This document shows, piece by piece, positions 1-8,500 of a stretch of DNA of 64,000 nucleotides (position 1 is its first letter; each line of letters starts with the position of its first letter). The DNA is from Streptomyces xiamenensis (GTDB taxonomy: Bacteria > Actinomycetota > Actinomycetes > Streptomycetales > Streptomycetaceae). Below the pieces are notes generated by a model. The model was not told the origin of the DNA. It ran no database searches and worked only from the letters and a program-made list of their open reading frames with translations. A program made the position numbers and the translations under genes. Location: positions 3,038,001 through 3,102,000 of the forward strand of contig NZ_CP009922.3 of the NCBI RefSeq assembly GCF_000993785.3, read 5' to 3'.

Positions 1-1
1 G

Positions 2-652
2 CCCATTCCGGATCCGAGGCTGGATCTGGAGGGAGTAAAGGTGGACAAATTCCTCGGCCAGCTGGGGAGAGATCCAGATGCCTATGGATACCTGACGACG
101 GCCCAGCAGGCCTATACTGCGGCTACCGTCGACTACGCGCTGAATTCCTCCGCCGGGTCCGATGCGATTCTGGAGCAGCGGCTGGAACATGCTGTCGCTC
201 CTGGGGCAATGATGGCTGGAATCCTCGCAGAGGCCCGCGCTCAAGCCGTGTACGCGGACGGCGTTGCCGCGGATGAGGAGTACAACCAAAAGGTCGAATC
301 TGCCCTTGAGTTCTCCGGCCTGATTCTCGACGAAGTGGCATCCAAGGTTGCCGACTCGCTTCCGGTGGGAGGCTCCTTCATCAGTTGGGGAGTGGAGCAG
401 CTGAACGATGCAGTCGTTGATTCGCTTGTACGGGACAACAGTGCGGCGGTCGCTGATGATGTGGACAGCGCGTACCGCCAGTGGCGTCAGGAGGCGATCG
501 ACGCTGCGGTCAGGGCGGTTGAAATCTCTGGTGCATCCCACAGCGACGATATGCGCCAGCACTTCGGAAACTCGGTGAATCTTGACGTTCAGCAGTTTTT
601 TCATACCAAGATCAGCTGGGACCCCGGGGGTATGCCGAACGATGAATCGTGA
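2..652 (+). CDS. C-terminal part of a DUF6571-like protein (5' end outside window)
   Basis: The frame is open to the left edge (first residues PIPDPRLDLEG), so this is the 3' end of a larger gene; the GTG at 41 is only an internal candidate start. The visible part is acidic and helix-rich, with the segment LGRDPDAYGYLTTAQQAYT. As I recall, that resembles the C-terminal region of the long DUF6571 proteins of Streptomyces, which begin with a WXG100-like helical region. No signal peptide or catalytic motif is visible. The stop overlaps the start of the lipoprotein gene by 11 bases, so the two are probably translationally coupled. The family has no established function; a role in envelope or secreted-toxin biology is only a guess. 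The family assignment is from memory of the motif. Confidence 0.7.
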   Translation, partial: PIPDPRLDLEGVKVDKFLGQLGRDPDAYGYLTTAQQAYTAATVDYALNSSAGSDAILEQRLEHAVAPGAMMAGILAEARAQAVYADGVAADEEYNQKVESALEFSGLILDEVASKVADSLPVGGSFISWGVEQLNDAVVDSLVRDNSAAVADDVDSAYRQWRQEAIDAAVRAVEISGASHSDDMRQHFGNSVNLDVQQFFHTKISWDPGGMPNDES

Positions 653-1214
653 CCTGCGTCGCGCCTGGATCGGATTTTCCGTTGCATCGGCTGCGCTCTT
701 GCTCTCCGCGTGCAGCAGCGGTCCAGCCGAGAGGAATTATTCCCTTCCCGATACCATGTGCGGTCTGGACCTGCCGGAAAATCTCTACGATCCGGTCTTC
801 CCGCCGGGGAGTGAGAAAGAAGTGCTCGATTCCTTCGAGAAGTACGGTGGTTTGTTCGCTGGTCGTTCTTGCGTCATAGAGGTGGACGGAGAAGTCGCCA
901 TCAGGTCCGAGACCACGGCCGGGGGCGACTTTCAGACCGTCATCGCGAGGGAGGGTGTGACCGTCGAGGAGGCCGAAGGGAGGCCTGTGGCAGGAGAGTT
1001 CGAGGCGATGGTCTGGCCCGGTCTTGCCGTCGCCAAGGCCCCGTGCACCGTACCGGTCAACTCGGATCACAACATGATGGAGGGCTTTCTGGTCTATCTC
1101 CAGGTAAGTCACCCGAAGGACGACGAGGAATCCGTCGAGGTCCTCTCCCGGCTGATCCAGCCCTACATGGCCGCCGCCATCGACGGCGTGCCCTGTGAGG
1201 AGCGCGCCGGCTAG
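642..1214 (+). CDS. small secreted lipoprotein of unknown function
   Basis: A 190-residue protein with a lipoprotein signal: MNRDLRRAW, a hydrophobic stretch, then the lipobox LLSAC with the lipidated Cys near residue 25. The mature part is acidic, with three further Cys residues that could form disulfides, and shows no recognised domain. The ATG at 642 is preferred over an upstream ATG because it places the signal peptide exactly at the N-terminus and overlaps the end of the DUF6571-like gene (ATG inside its last codons). It is probably co-transcribed and works with that protein at the outer face of the membrane. A terminator hairpin overlaps the stop codon. Confidence 0.8.
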   Translation: MNRDLRRAWIGFSVASAALLLSACSSGPAERNYSLPDTMCGLDLPENLYDPVFPPGSEKEVLDSFEKYGGLFAGRSCVIEVDGEVAIRSETTAGGDFQTVIAREGVTVEEAEGRPVAGEFEAMVWPGLAVAKAPCTVPVNSDHNMMEGFLVYLQVSHPKDDEESVEVLSRLIQPYMAAAIDGVPCEERAG

Positions 1215-1230
1215 GGTCTGGCCGGCGCGC
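1202..1230. terminator. bidirectional hairpin between convergent genes
   Basis: A perfect 10-bp inverted repeat, GCGCGCCGGC (1202-1211) and GCCGGCGCGC (1221-1230), spans the stop codon of the lipoprotein gene and lies just beyond the 3' end of the minus-strand monooxygenase. It has no U-tract, as is usual in Streptomyces. Confidence 0.6.
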
Positions 1231-1251
1231 CGGGACGGGGGAGAGTGCGGT

Positions 1252-2481
1252 TCAGCGTCCCGTCGGGTACTCCGGCAGGGTCAGGGACGAGTGCGTCGCC
1301 CGTCGCGCCTCGGCGTCCGCCGTCGCCAGTTCCTTCGCCATCGCCTCCGGGTCGCGGAGCAGCGCGTTGCGGGCGTCAAGCTGGGCACGCGTCGTCGGTA
1401 TGACGATCGTGCCGCCGCCGGTGGACAGCGCCTGGTTGCGCTCCGCGAAGGGGCGCATCCGGCGCTCGTACGCCGCGAAGGCCTCGGCGTGGTCCGCGTG
1501 CGAGGCGAGTTCGCCGGCCAGGACGTAGGCGCCGACGAGCGCGACGCTCGACCCCTGTCCGGAGAGGAAGGACGTCGCGTGCGCCGCGTCGCCCGCCAGC
1601 GCGACCCGCCCGCGGGACCAGGCGGGCATGTGGATCTGGCTCACGATGTCGAAGAAGAGGTCCTCGGACGCCCGCATCGCCGCCACCAGCCGTGGCACCT
1701 GCCACACCTGCTCGGGGAACTGCGAGGCGACCAGATCGCGTTGGGCGCGCGGGTCGCGGAACGCCTCGAAGGGCGGGGTGTCGCGCGCGAAGATGAGGAA
1801 TCCGTGCACGGGCTCGGAGGGCTCGTAGGCGTACGTGACCGCGCTGCGTCCCGGCTCACTCCAGATGAACGCCTCGTGCGAGAAGCCGGGTTCGTTGGGC
1901 AGGGTGAAGCCCGCGAAGACGTGCCCGAGGTAGCGGTGGAAGGGCTCCTCGGGCCCGAAGACCAGCCGGCGGGTGTTCGAGTGCAGTCCGTCCGCGCCGA
2001 TCACGAGGTCGAACGTGCGGCGCGTGCCGCTGTCCAGGACGACGTGCACGGCGTCCCCGTCGTCCTCCAGCGTGGCGATCGAGTCGCCGAAGAGGAACTC
2101 GACGCGGTCCCGCAGCGGCGCGTAGAGGGCGTCGGCCAGGTCGCCGCGCCGGACCTCGAGGTCCTGGCCGCTCTCGCCGCCGGTCACCTGCTCGGGCTGC
2201 ACCGCGCCGACCGTGTCCCCGGCGGCGTCGAGGAAGCAGACCCGGTGGGTGTCGATGTGGGCCTTGCGCAGTCGCGGCAGCAGGCCCATGCGGTCCACGA
2301 CCTCCCGGGCCGTGCCGCGGATGTCGATCGCGTAGCCGCCGCCGCGGACGGCGGTGGCCTTCTCGAGGACGGTCACCTCGAAGCCGTACCGGTCGAGCCA
2401 GTAGGCGAGGGTGGGACCGGCGATGCTGGCCCCGGAGATCAGGACGCGGCGGGGGGCGGACGTGGACGTCGGGTGCGTCAT
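1252..2481 (-). CDS. FAD-dependent monooxygenase (PHBH/TetX-like class A flavoprotein)
   Basis: A 409-residue cytosolic flavoprotein. The N-terminal dinucleotide-binding motif GASIAG (about residues 17-22) is followed by an acidic beta-strand end (VLEKA). A DG motif (GADGLHSNTRR, about residue 160) and a GD motif (LAGDAAHATSFLSGQG, about residue 290) complete the class A flavoprotein monooxygenase signature, close to TetX/PHBH-like enzymes. These use NAD(P)H and O2 to hydroxylate an aromatic or polycyclic substrate. It is transcribed divergently from a MarR-family regulator 179 bp away, with two palindromes in between. The likely biology is detoxification or catabolism of an aromatic compound sensed by the regulator. 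The substrate cannot be inferred. Confidence 0.88.
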   Translation of the reverse strand: MTHPTSTSAPRRVLISGASIAGPTLAYWLDRYGFEVTVLEKATAVRGGGYAIDIRGTAREVVDRMGLLPRLRKAHIDTHRVCFLDAAGDTVGAVQPEQVTGGESGQDLEVRRGDLADALYAPLRDRVEFLFGDSIATLEDDGDAVHVVLDSGTRRTFDLVIGADGLHSNTRRLVFGPEEPFHRYLGHVFAGFTLPNEPGFSHEAFIWSEPGRSAVTYAYEPSEPVHGFLIFARDTPPFEAFRDPRAQRDLVASQFPEQVWQVPRLVAAMRASEDLFFDIVSQIHMPAWSRGRVALAGDAAHATSFLSGQGSSVALVGAYVLAGELASHADHAEAFAAYERRMRPFAERNQALSTGGGTIVIPTTRAQLDARNALLRDPEAMAKELATADAEARRATHSSLTLPEYPTGR

Positions 2482-2559
2482 GGGAATGGCACCTTTCCGC
2501 CGGGCGGACCCGGCACGGAGGCGGTACGCGGCACGCCCCGGAGGACGGCCACAAATACG

Positions 2560-2570
2560 TACCTTAGGTA
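2560..2570. promoter_or_regulatory. putative MarR operator 1 (TACCTTAGGTA)
   Basis: An 11-bp palindrome TACCT-T-AGGTA in the 179-bp gap between the divergent monooxygenase and MarR genes, nearer the monooxygenase. Its half site recurs in the second palindrome at 2629-2645. Confidence 0.55.
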
Positions 2571-2628
2571 TCCTTTATGAGGCCGTGAGGCGCTCTTCTG
2601 CGCCGCGGCTTCGTCCCCAACGATATAG

Positions 2629-2645
2629 ATACCTAACTCAGGTAT
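2629..2645. promoter_or_regulatory. putative MarR operator 2 (ATACCTAACTCAGGTAT)
   Basis: A 17-bp inverted repeat ATACCT-N5-AGGTAT just upstream of the ribosome binding site and ATG (2661) of the MarR gene. It shares the TACCT/AGGTA half sites with the palindrome at 2560-2570. Binding here would block the regulator's own transcript. Confidence 0.6.
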
Positions 2646-2660
2646 GCAAATGGAGGTGCC

Positions 2661-3179
2661 ATGACCCCCGAGTCCCCCGGGGAGCCCGCGCCCGGGCTCT
2701 CGCCCGACGACCTGCTCGCCGTGCTGCCCCGGATCACCCGGCTCAGCTCCGCGTTCAACAAGGGCCGGCTCATCGAGCGTGCCGTGGAGGCCGCCGGTCC
2801 CTCCCTGGACCGCCCCGCCGTGGGGGTGCTGGTCTCCCTGCTCGCGGCCGGGGAGCCCTTGCGCATCGGGGAGATCGCCGACCGCATGCAGGTCGTGGGC
2901 CCGCACGTCACCCGTCAGGTCCAGGCCCTGGAGAGGCGCCGCCTCGTGCGGCGCATCGCCGACCCCCTCGACCGCCGGGCGAGCCTCATCGAGCCGACGG
3001 AGACGGGTAACGAGGCCGCACGCCGCTATGTCGCCTCGGTGCTCGGCTGGCTCGCCGAGGTCCTCGCCGACTGGCCCCGGCAGGACCGCGATGACCTCCT
3101 CCGCCTTCTCGCCCGCTTCGCCGACGACGTGTTGGCCCGGCTGGCACTGCCGGAGGAGGGGGAGGGGGGGCAGGGGTAG
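2661..3179 (+). CDS. MarR-family transcriptional regulator
   Basis: A 172-residue protein with a winged-helix core at about residues 60-125: LRIGEIADRMQVVGPHVTRQ forms the HTH and RRIADPLDRRASLIEPTETG the wing, the classic MarR pattern with DxR(A/x)S. The N- and C-terminal helices would form the dimer interface. Start at ATG 2661 with the ribosome site TGGAGG. It is divergent from the FAD monooxygenase and separated from it by two matching palindromes, so it probably represses both genes until an aromatic ligand binds. Confidence 0.9.
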   Translation: MTPESPGEPAPGLSPDDLLAVLPRITRLSSAFNKGRLIERAVEAAGPSLDRPAVGVLVSLLAAGEPLRIGEIADRMQVVGPHVTRQVQALERRRLVRRIADPLDRRASLIEPTETGNEAARRYVASVLGWLAEVLADWPRQDRDDLLRLLARFADDVLARLALPEEGEGGQG

Positions 3180-3409
3180 GGGGTGGCGTGCACGGTGCTG
3201 CCGCCTGCCCGTCGACCGGCGTCCGGGGCGCCCGGGCCGGGGTCGGTCCGCGCCCGTTCCGTCCGTTCCCGTCCGTTCCCGTCCGTTCGTGCCGGTCGTC
3301 CGCGCGGCGGCGGTGTGCGTGCGGAGTCTGGGGGAAGGGTTGCGCGGCGCCCCGCACCCGTCGGGCATGACAAGCTGTGCTGTCTCACCCCGAACCGCAG
3401 GAGGTCATC

Positions 3410-3655
3410 ATGACCGCAGAGAACGTGTCCCCGGAAGGTTCGGAGCCGGACGCCGCCCCCGAGGCCGCCCCGCTCGCGCCGGACAGCGGCGGCAACGACG
3501 ACCTCAAGCGCAGGTTCCGCGAAGCGCTGGAGCGCAAGAGCGGTACCCAGGCGAACGCCGCCGAGGCCGGCGGCAATCCCGGCGCGGCGAAGGTGCGTGC
3601 GGCGCACGGCCCGGCCGCGAGTCAGCGCTCGTTCCGCCGCAAGAGCGGCGGCTGA
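3410..3655 (+). CDS. DUF5302 family protein
   Basis: An 81-residue, hydrophilic, probably disordered protein. The conserved core DLKRRFREALERK and the C-terminal HGPAASQRSFRRKSGG match what I know of the DUF5302 family, widespread in Streptomyces and without assigned function. Start at ATG 3410 behind AGGAGG; a shorter upstream extension lacks a ribosome site. It is monocistronic and ends in a strong terminator. Confidence 0.8.
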   Translation: MTAENVSPEGSEPDAAPEAAPLAPDSGGNDDLKRRFREALERKSGTQANAAEAGGNPGAAKVRAAHGPAASQRSFRRKSGG

Positions 3656-3685
3656 GCCGTGACGGGCGCCTGACCGGCCCCGCGC

Positions 3686-3725
3686 AAGGCGCCCGACGGC
3701 GGAGAACCGAGTCGGGCGCCTTTTC
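3686..3725 (+). terminator. intrinsic terminator after DUF5302 gene
   Basis: A perfect 12-bp stem AAGGCGCCCGAC / GTCGGGCGCCTT (3686-3697 and 3711-3722) followed by a short T run (TTTT, 3721-3724). Confidence 0.85.
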
Positions 3726-3736
3726 GCGCTGCCTGA

Positions 3737-3967
3737 GGGAGCGACCCGGCCGTGGCGGACTGGCTGCCCGGCCCGGTCCAGGGGGAGGGCATCGACGGCT
3801 CCGCGATCACGGTGCACCAGTTGCTCCAGCACACCAGTGGGTTCATGACCCGCGACGGCATCACCGAGCACGGCACCCGCGGCGTCGTGCTGTCCGTCAA
3901 CACCACCACGCCGGTGCCGGAGGGCGACGCCACCCGCGCGCTCATCGAGAACGCGCTGTGTTCCTGA
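3737..3967 (+). pseudogene. deletion remnant of a secreted serine hydrolase (beta-lactamase/DD-peptidase family)
   Basis: The readable frame begins just after a stop codon at 3734 and ends at 3967. Its first part, DPAVADWLPG followed by ITVHQLLQHTSGF, is the stretch that in serine beta-lactamase-like hydrolases follows the SxxK region. It runs almost directly into a typical C-terminal end (RGVVLSVNTTTPVPEGDATRALIENALC). The active-site SxxK, YxN and HxG regions are absent, so several hundred residues have been lost by an internal deletion plus loss of the 5' end. The 3' end overlaps the DUF2277 gene on the other strand. A short functional protein is very unlikely. Confidence 0.7.
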
Positions 3968-4163
3968 CCTCCAGATGTGCCAGCAGGTGTTCGGTGGCGG
4001 CGGTGATGTCCGAGATCGCCGCCTCGAACACCTCCTTGTTGTGCGCCGCCGGCTCGCGGAAGCCGCTCACCTTGCGTACGTACTGCCGTGCCGCCGCCTC
4101 GATGTCGCCCTCCGTCACCTCGGGGGTCATCGGGGGCCGCAGGGTCTTGATGCTTCTGCACAT
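3942..4163 (-). CDS. DUF2277 family protein
   Basis: A 73-residue protein starting MCRSIKTLRPP, the hallmark N-terminus of DUF2277, with a helical remainder (EAAARQYVRKVSGF). The two-residue offset Met-Cys is conserved in the family. Function is unknown. It overlaps 26 bases with the tail of the serine hydrolase remnant, which suggests the deletion stopped at this gene. Confidence 0.85.
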   Translation of the reverse strand: MCRSIKTLRPPMTPEVTEGDIEAAARQYVRKVSGFREPAAHNKEVFEAAISDITAATEHLLAHLEVRNTARSR

Positions 4164-4420
4164 GTCTCCAGTGTGCCGCGCCCCACTGACAACGCCACGG
4201 CCCTGTGGCCCGGCGGACCGGTTCGCGGAGTTCGCACAGCCGAACAGCCTCGGCTCACCGCCTCACAACACAAGCGCGCAATAGTCCACAGGCGGCCCGC
4301 CATCGTCCACACGGTTCCGCCCTAGCATCGAGGCATTGCTCCACGGCATCAGGTCATCACTCCCTGTATGCCGAGCCGCGCGACCAATCCTCCCACCCCC
4401 CACACCGGACGGAGAATCGC

Positions 4421-5398
4421 ATGCGCAGGACGAGCGCAAGGTTCAAGCTGGCATCGGTCGCGGCCATCGCGACCGCCGTGGCGACGCTGGGCGCACTGAC
4501 CGCCTCCAGCGGATCGGCCGCCGAAGTACCGCAGGACACCGTGTCGACCCTCGCCGTCGGCAGCCCCACCGGCTTCGGGGCCGGCACCACCGGCGGTGCG
4601 GGCGGCACCACGGTGACCGTCACCAACGCCAGCCAGTTCACCGAGGCCGTGCAGCGCTCCGGCGCGGTCCAGGTCCGGGTCAACGGCACGATCTCGCTCA
4701 GCTCGATGACCAAGGTCTCCGCCAACACGAGCATCCTCGGGGTCGGCACCAGCGGCCGGATCACCGGCAGCGGCCTCAACGTGAGCGGCGTCAGCAACGT
4801 CATCATCCAGAACCTGACCTTCTCCGGTTCGAACGACGACGCCATCAACATCGAGAACTCGACCCGGGTCTGGGTCGACCACAACACGCTGTCCAGCGCC
4901 TACGACGGCCTCGTGGACATCAAGCGGGCCTCGGACAACATCACCGTCTCCTGGAACCGCGTCTTCAGTCACGACAAGACCATGCTGCTGGGCCACGACG
5001 ACGGCAACGCCTCCCAGGACCGGGGCAAGCTGCGGGTCAGCTACCACCACAACTGGTTCGACGGCACCAACCAGCGCAACCCCCGGGTCCGCTTCGGCAA
5101 CCCGGTGCACGTGTACAACAACTACTACGGCGGGGTGACCAGTTACGGGGTCGCCTCCACCAAGGAAGCCGGCGTCCTGGTCGAGGGCAACTACTTCGAG
5201 AACACCAAGGACCCCTTCCACCTCGGTGAGGGCTCGTCCCCGGCCGGCACCCTGGTCGCCCGCAACAACCACTTCGTCAACTCCGGTTCGGGCCAGGCCG
5301 GCGGTTCGGTGAACGGCATCCCGTACGGCTACAGCCTCGACGCGGCGTCCAGCGTCAAGTCGATCGTCCAGTCGGGCGCGGGCGCCGGGAAGATCTGA
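4421..5398 (+). CDS. secreted pectate lyase, polysaccharide lyase family 1
   Basis: 325 residues with a Sec signal peptide (MRRTSARFKL then a hydrophobic stretch ending SSGSAA). The mature protein is a right-handed beta-helix pectate lyase: VWVDHNTLSSAYDGLVDIKR carries the calcium-binding aspartates, and HHNWFDGTNQRNPRVRFG holds the catalytic Arg. It cleaves polygalacturonate by beta-elimination outside the cell. Start at ATG 4421 fits the signal peptide; the upstream extension is low-complexity. It is followed by a strong terminator and then by a large sugar-sensor-like regulator, which may respond to pectin products. Confidence 0.92.
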   Translation: MRRTSARFKLASVAAIATAVATLGALTASSGSAAEVPQDTVSTLAVGSPTGFGAGTTGGAGGTTVTVTNASQFTEAVQRSGAVQVRVNGTISLSSMTKVSANTSILGVGTSGRITGSGLNVSGVSNVIIQNLTFSGSNDDAINIENSTRVWVDHNTLSSAYDGLVDIKRASDNITVSWNRVFSHDKTMLLGHDDGNASQDRGKLRVSYHHNWFDGTNQRNPRVRFGNPVHVYNNYYGGVTSYGVASTKEAGVLVEGNYFENTKDPFHLGEGSSPAGTLVARNNHFVNSGSGQAGGSVNGIPYGYSLDAASSVKSIVQSGAGAGKI

Positions 5399-5461
5399 CG
5401 CCCGTATCCACTCCGTACGACCCCGCATGACCCCGCATGACCCCGCGCCGTCACGCACCAC

Positions 5462-5498
5462 CCGTACCCGGACAGGCCATGGCCTTGTCCGGGTACGG
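5462..5498 (+). terminator. terminator after pectate lyase
   Basis: A 17/18-bp inverted repeat with one bulge: CCGTACCCGGACAGGCC (5462-5478) and GGCCTTGTCCGGGTACGG (5481-5498). Just upstream (5419-5448) are almost three tandem copies of GACCCCGCAT. Confidence 0.8.
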
Positions 5499-5551
5499 TC
5501 ATGGGGCTATCTTCCTCTGCACATGTCCCACGGCGGACGAGGAAGCCCTCC

Positions 5552-8500
5552 ATGGCCACGGCACGGCGTCAGCCCCGGCCCACGATCGGGCTCGTCACGG
5601 CCAACATCCACCTGGGCGTCGGCGCCACCTTGTGGTCCGGCGTCCTGGAGGCGGCCGAGCGCAACGATGTCAACGTCCTGTGTTTCCCCGGGGGTGCCCT
5701 CCGCCCGGAGGGCGCGGACGGCGCCGCCCGCAACGCCCTCTACCGGCTGATCTCCCCCGAGCACCTCGATGGCGCGATCTGCTGGACCTCCACCCTCGGC
5801 CTGCCCGCCCCCGGCACCGCCCCCGCCGCCCGGCTCACCGAACGCCTCGCCGCCCTCCCCGCCGTCGTCAGCCTCAACCGCGCTCTGGAGGACCACGAGA
5901 CGCTGCTGCTGGACAGCAACACCGGCATGCGCCGCGCGGTCGGCCACCTCACGGGGGAGCACGGCCGCCGCCGGCTCGCCTGCCTGCGCGGACCGCTCGC
6001 CAACCCGGTCTCCGTGGACCGCTTCCGCGCCTATACGGACGCCCTCGCCCGTCACCACATCCCGTACGACCGCGCCCTGGTAGCCGCCTCCGTCGACTTC
6101 GCGCCGGGCGCGGGCGCCGCCGCGATGCGCGTCCTGCTCGATGTACGCGGACTGCGCCCGGGACGCGACTTCGACGCCGTCATCGCGTGCAGCGACGCAC
6201 TCGCCGCCGACGCGCTGCGCTTCCTCACCCACCGGGGCATCCGGGTCCCCGAGGACGTGGCGCTGATCAGCTTCAACGACTCCGTCGAGGCGCGGATCAG
6301 CGACCCGCCCCTCACCTCCGTCGCGCTGCCCTTCGGCGAACTCGGCGCGCTGGCCGTGGACACCCTGCTCGCCCGGCTGCGCGGCACCGCGCCGCCCACC
6401 CGCCGCGCGGTGCCCGGCACCCTGGTGATCCGCAGGTCCTGCGGGTGTCACTCGCCGCTGGTGAGCCAGGGTGAACCGCGGGCCGACGGAGGCCCCTTCA
6501 CCGGCGGCCCGGGCGATGACCCGGGGGAAGGTCCGGTGGAGGACCCCGCGCTGCCGCGCGCCCTGGCCGAGCTGGCCCCGGCACTGCGGGAGGAGGCGGG
6601 CGGTACGGCGTTCCTGGCCGGTCTGGAGCGGCTGATCGGCAGCCGGATCCACAGCTACGAGCAGGCCGCCGTCTGGGACCGGGCGCTGCTGGCGATGCGC
6701 GCGAGGGGCCCGATGCCGGGTGACGGGCGCCGTGAACGCCTGCTGGGACAGGCCCGCCTCATGGTGGCCGACAAGGCGCGGCGGCTGCTGGAGTACGAAC
6801 GCTGGACGAAGGAGCAGGAGGCCCGGCGGCTCCAGGAACTCGCCACCGCGCTCACCACCGTCACCGACACCGCCGCGCTGACCGCAGCCCTGGAGCGGCA
6901 GTTGCCGCCGCTGGGCGTCCCCGGGGCCGAGTTGCTGCTGGGCGGGACTCCGGAACTGGCTTCCCTTGAGCGGGCGTTACCCGCCGCGCAGCGGTGGACG
7001 GCCGTCCTCGAACCACTGCACATCGGCGCCGAGCACCTCGGTTTCGCCCTGTTCACCGCCGGGCCGCGCCGCGTCGCCGCCCGGCACGGCGGGCTGCTCC
7101 GGGCGCTGGGCGACCAGATCAGCGCGGCGCTGAAGGGTGTGCGGCTGTTCGAGGAGGTGCGCCGGGCGCGGGATGCCGCCGAGCGGGCCAGCCGCGGCAA
7201 GACCCGGCTGCTGGACGACGCCACCGATGAACTGCGCACCCCCGTCGAGGCGATCCTGCGGCACCTCCGGCCGGGCGACCCGGGGTACGCGGATGCCGCA
7301 CGGCTGTTGCTGCTGATCGATGACCTGCTGGATCTGTCACGTTCGGAGATCGACGCGCTCGATCTCGATCGGCAACTGATCGACCCCCGGCCGCTCCTGA
7401 TCGAGATGTACGGTGCCGGGTGCGCCGTCCTCCCCCGCCGGCTGCCGGCCATCGCCGCCGACCCGGCCAGGCTGCGGCAGATCCTCGGCAATCTGCGCCG
7501 CGCGGCCGCGGGCCCCGGCAGCCGGCTGACCGCCGATGTCCGGCCCCCGTTCCTCGTCCTGCGGCTCACCGCCCCCGCCCTGCGGCTCGCGCCGGGCGAG
7601 ACGGACCAGCTCTTCCAGCCGTTCGCCACCGGGGAGCCCGGCTCCCGTCTCGGCCTGGCCATCGCCCGCCGGCTCGCCGTGCTGCACGGCGGCGCGCTCG
7701 GCTTCGCCGACGGCGCCTTCGTCCTGCAACTCCCGCTGCCCGCCCCGCAGCCGGACTTCGTCCGGGGAGCGCCTCCGGCCGACCGGGCCGCGGGTCCGGG
7801 CCGCACCCTGCTGATCGCCACCTCCACCGCGCCGCCCCCCGAACTCACCGCGCTGGCCCGCCGCCACGGTCTGCTGCCGCACCGCCTGCACCCCGACGAC
7901 GACCTGGCCACCCTCACCGCGGCCCCCGGGCCCGCCGCCATCGCCTGGGACACCGCGCACGCCCGGCCCCAGGAGTGGTCGATGATCCGCCGGCTGCACG
8001 ATCACCCGGCGCTGCGGCACACCCCGTTCCTGCTGTACGGGGGCTCCGGCTCCGCCGCGTACGGCCGTCCGGATCTGCACAGCGCTCTCACCGCGCTGCG
8101 CCCTCCGGGGCTCACGCTCCCCGCGCTCATCGCGACGGCCTCGCCGTCCGTGCGCGAGGAGCTGCGCCGGCTGGCGACGGCCGTCCTGCCGGGCCGTACG
8201 GTACGGGCCGCCGCCGACGGCACCACGGCGCTCGCGCTGCTCGCCGAGGAGGCCGGGCAGCCGCCCGTGCTGCTGATCACCGATCGCGTGCTGCCCGACA
8301 TGGACGGCTTCGACCTGGTCGACCAGGCCCGCGAACTGACCGGCGCACCCGCGGCGACGCCCGTACTGATGCTGAGCGACGACGGGTTCACGGCGGTGGA
8401 CGTCCGGCGCGCCGAGCCGCATCCCGGCCTGGTGCTGCTGGGGCGGGAGGTGCTCACCGGGCCGGAGACGGTGGCGCTGCTGACGGCGATGACCCAGCGC

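Noticed and set aside
1195-2580. A 461-codon plus-strand open frame opposite the FAD monooxygenase
   Set aside because: The minus-strand protein has three flavoprotein motifs; the plus-strand one is Arg/Val/Gly filler.
3258-3290. Tandem GTCCGTTCCC repeats as a CRISPR or operator array
   Set aside because: About three head-to-tail copies of 10 bp without spacers, upstream of the DUF5302 gene; simple slippage repeat.
3752-3967. A functional 71-residue beta-lactamase-like protein
   Set aside because: All catalytic motifs are lost; it is better read as a deletion remnant.
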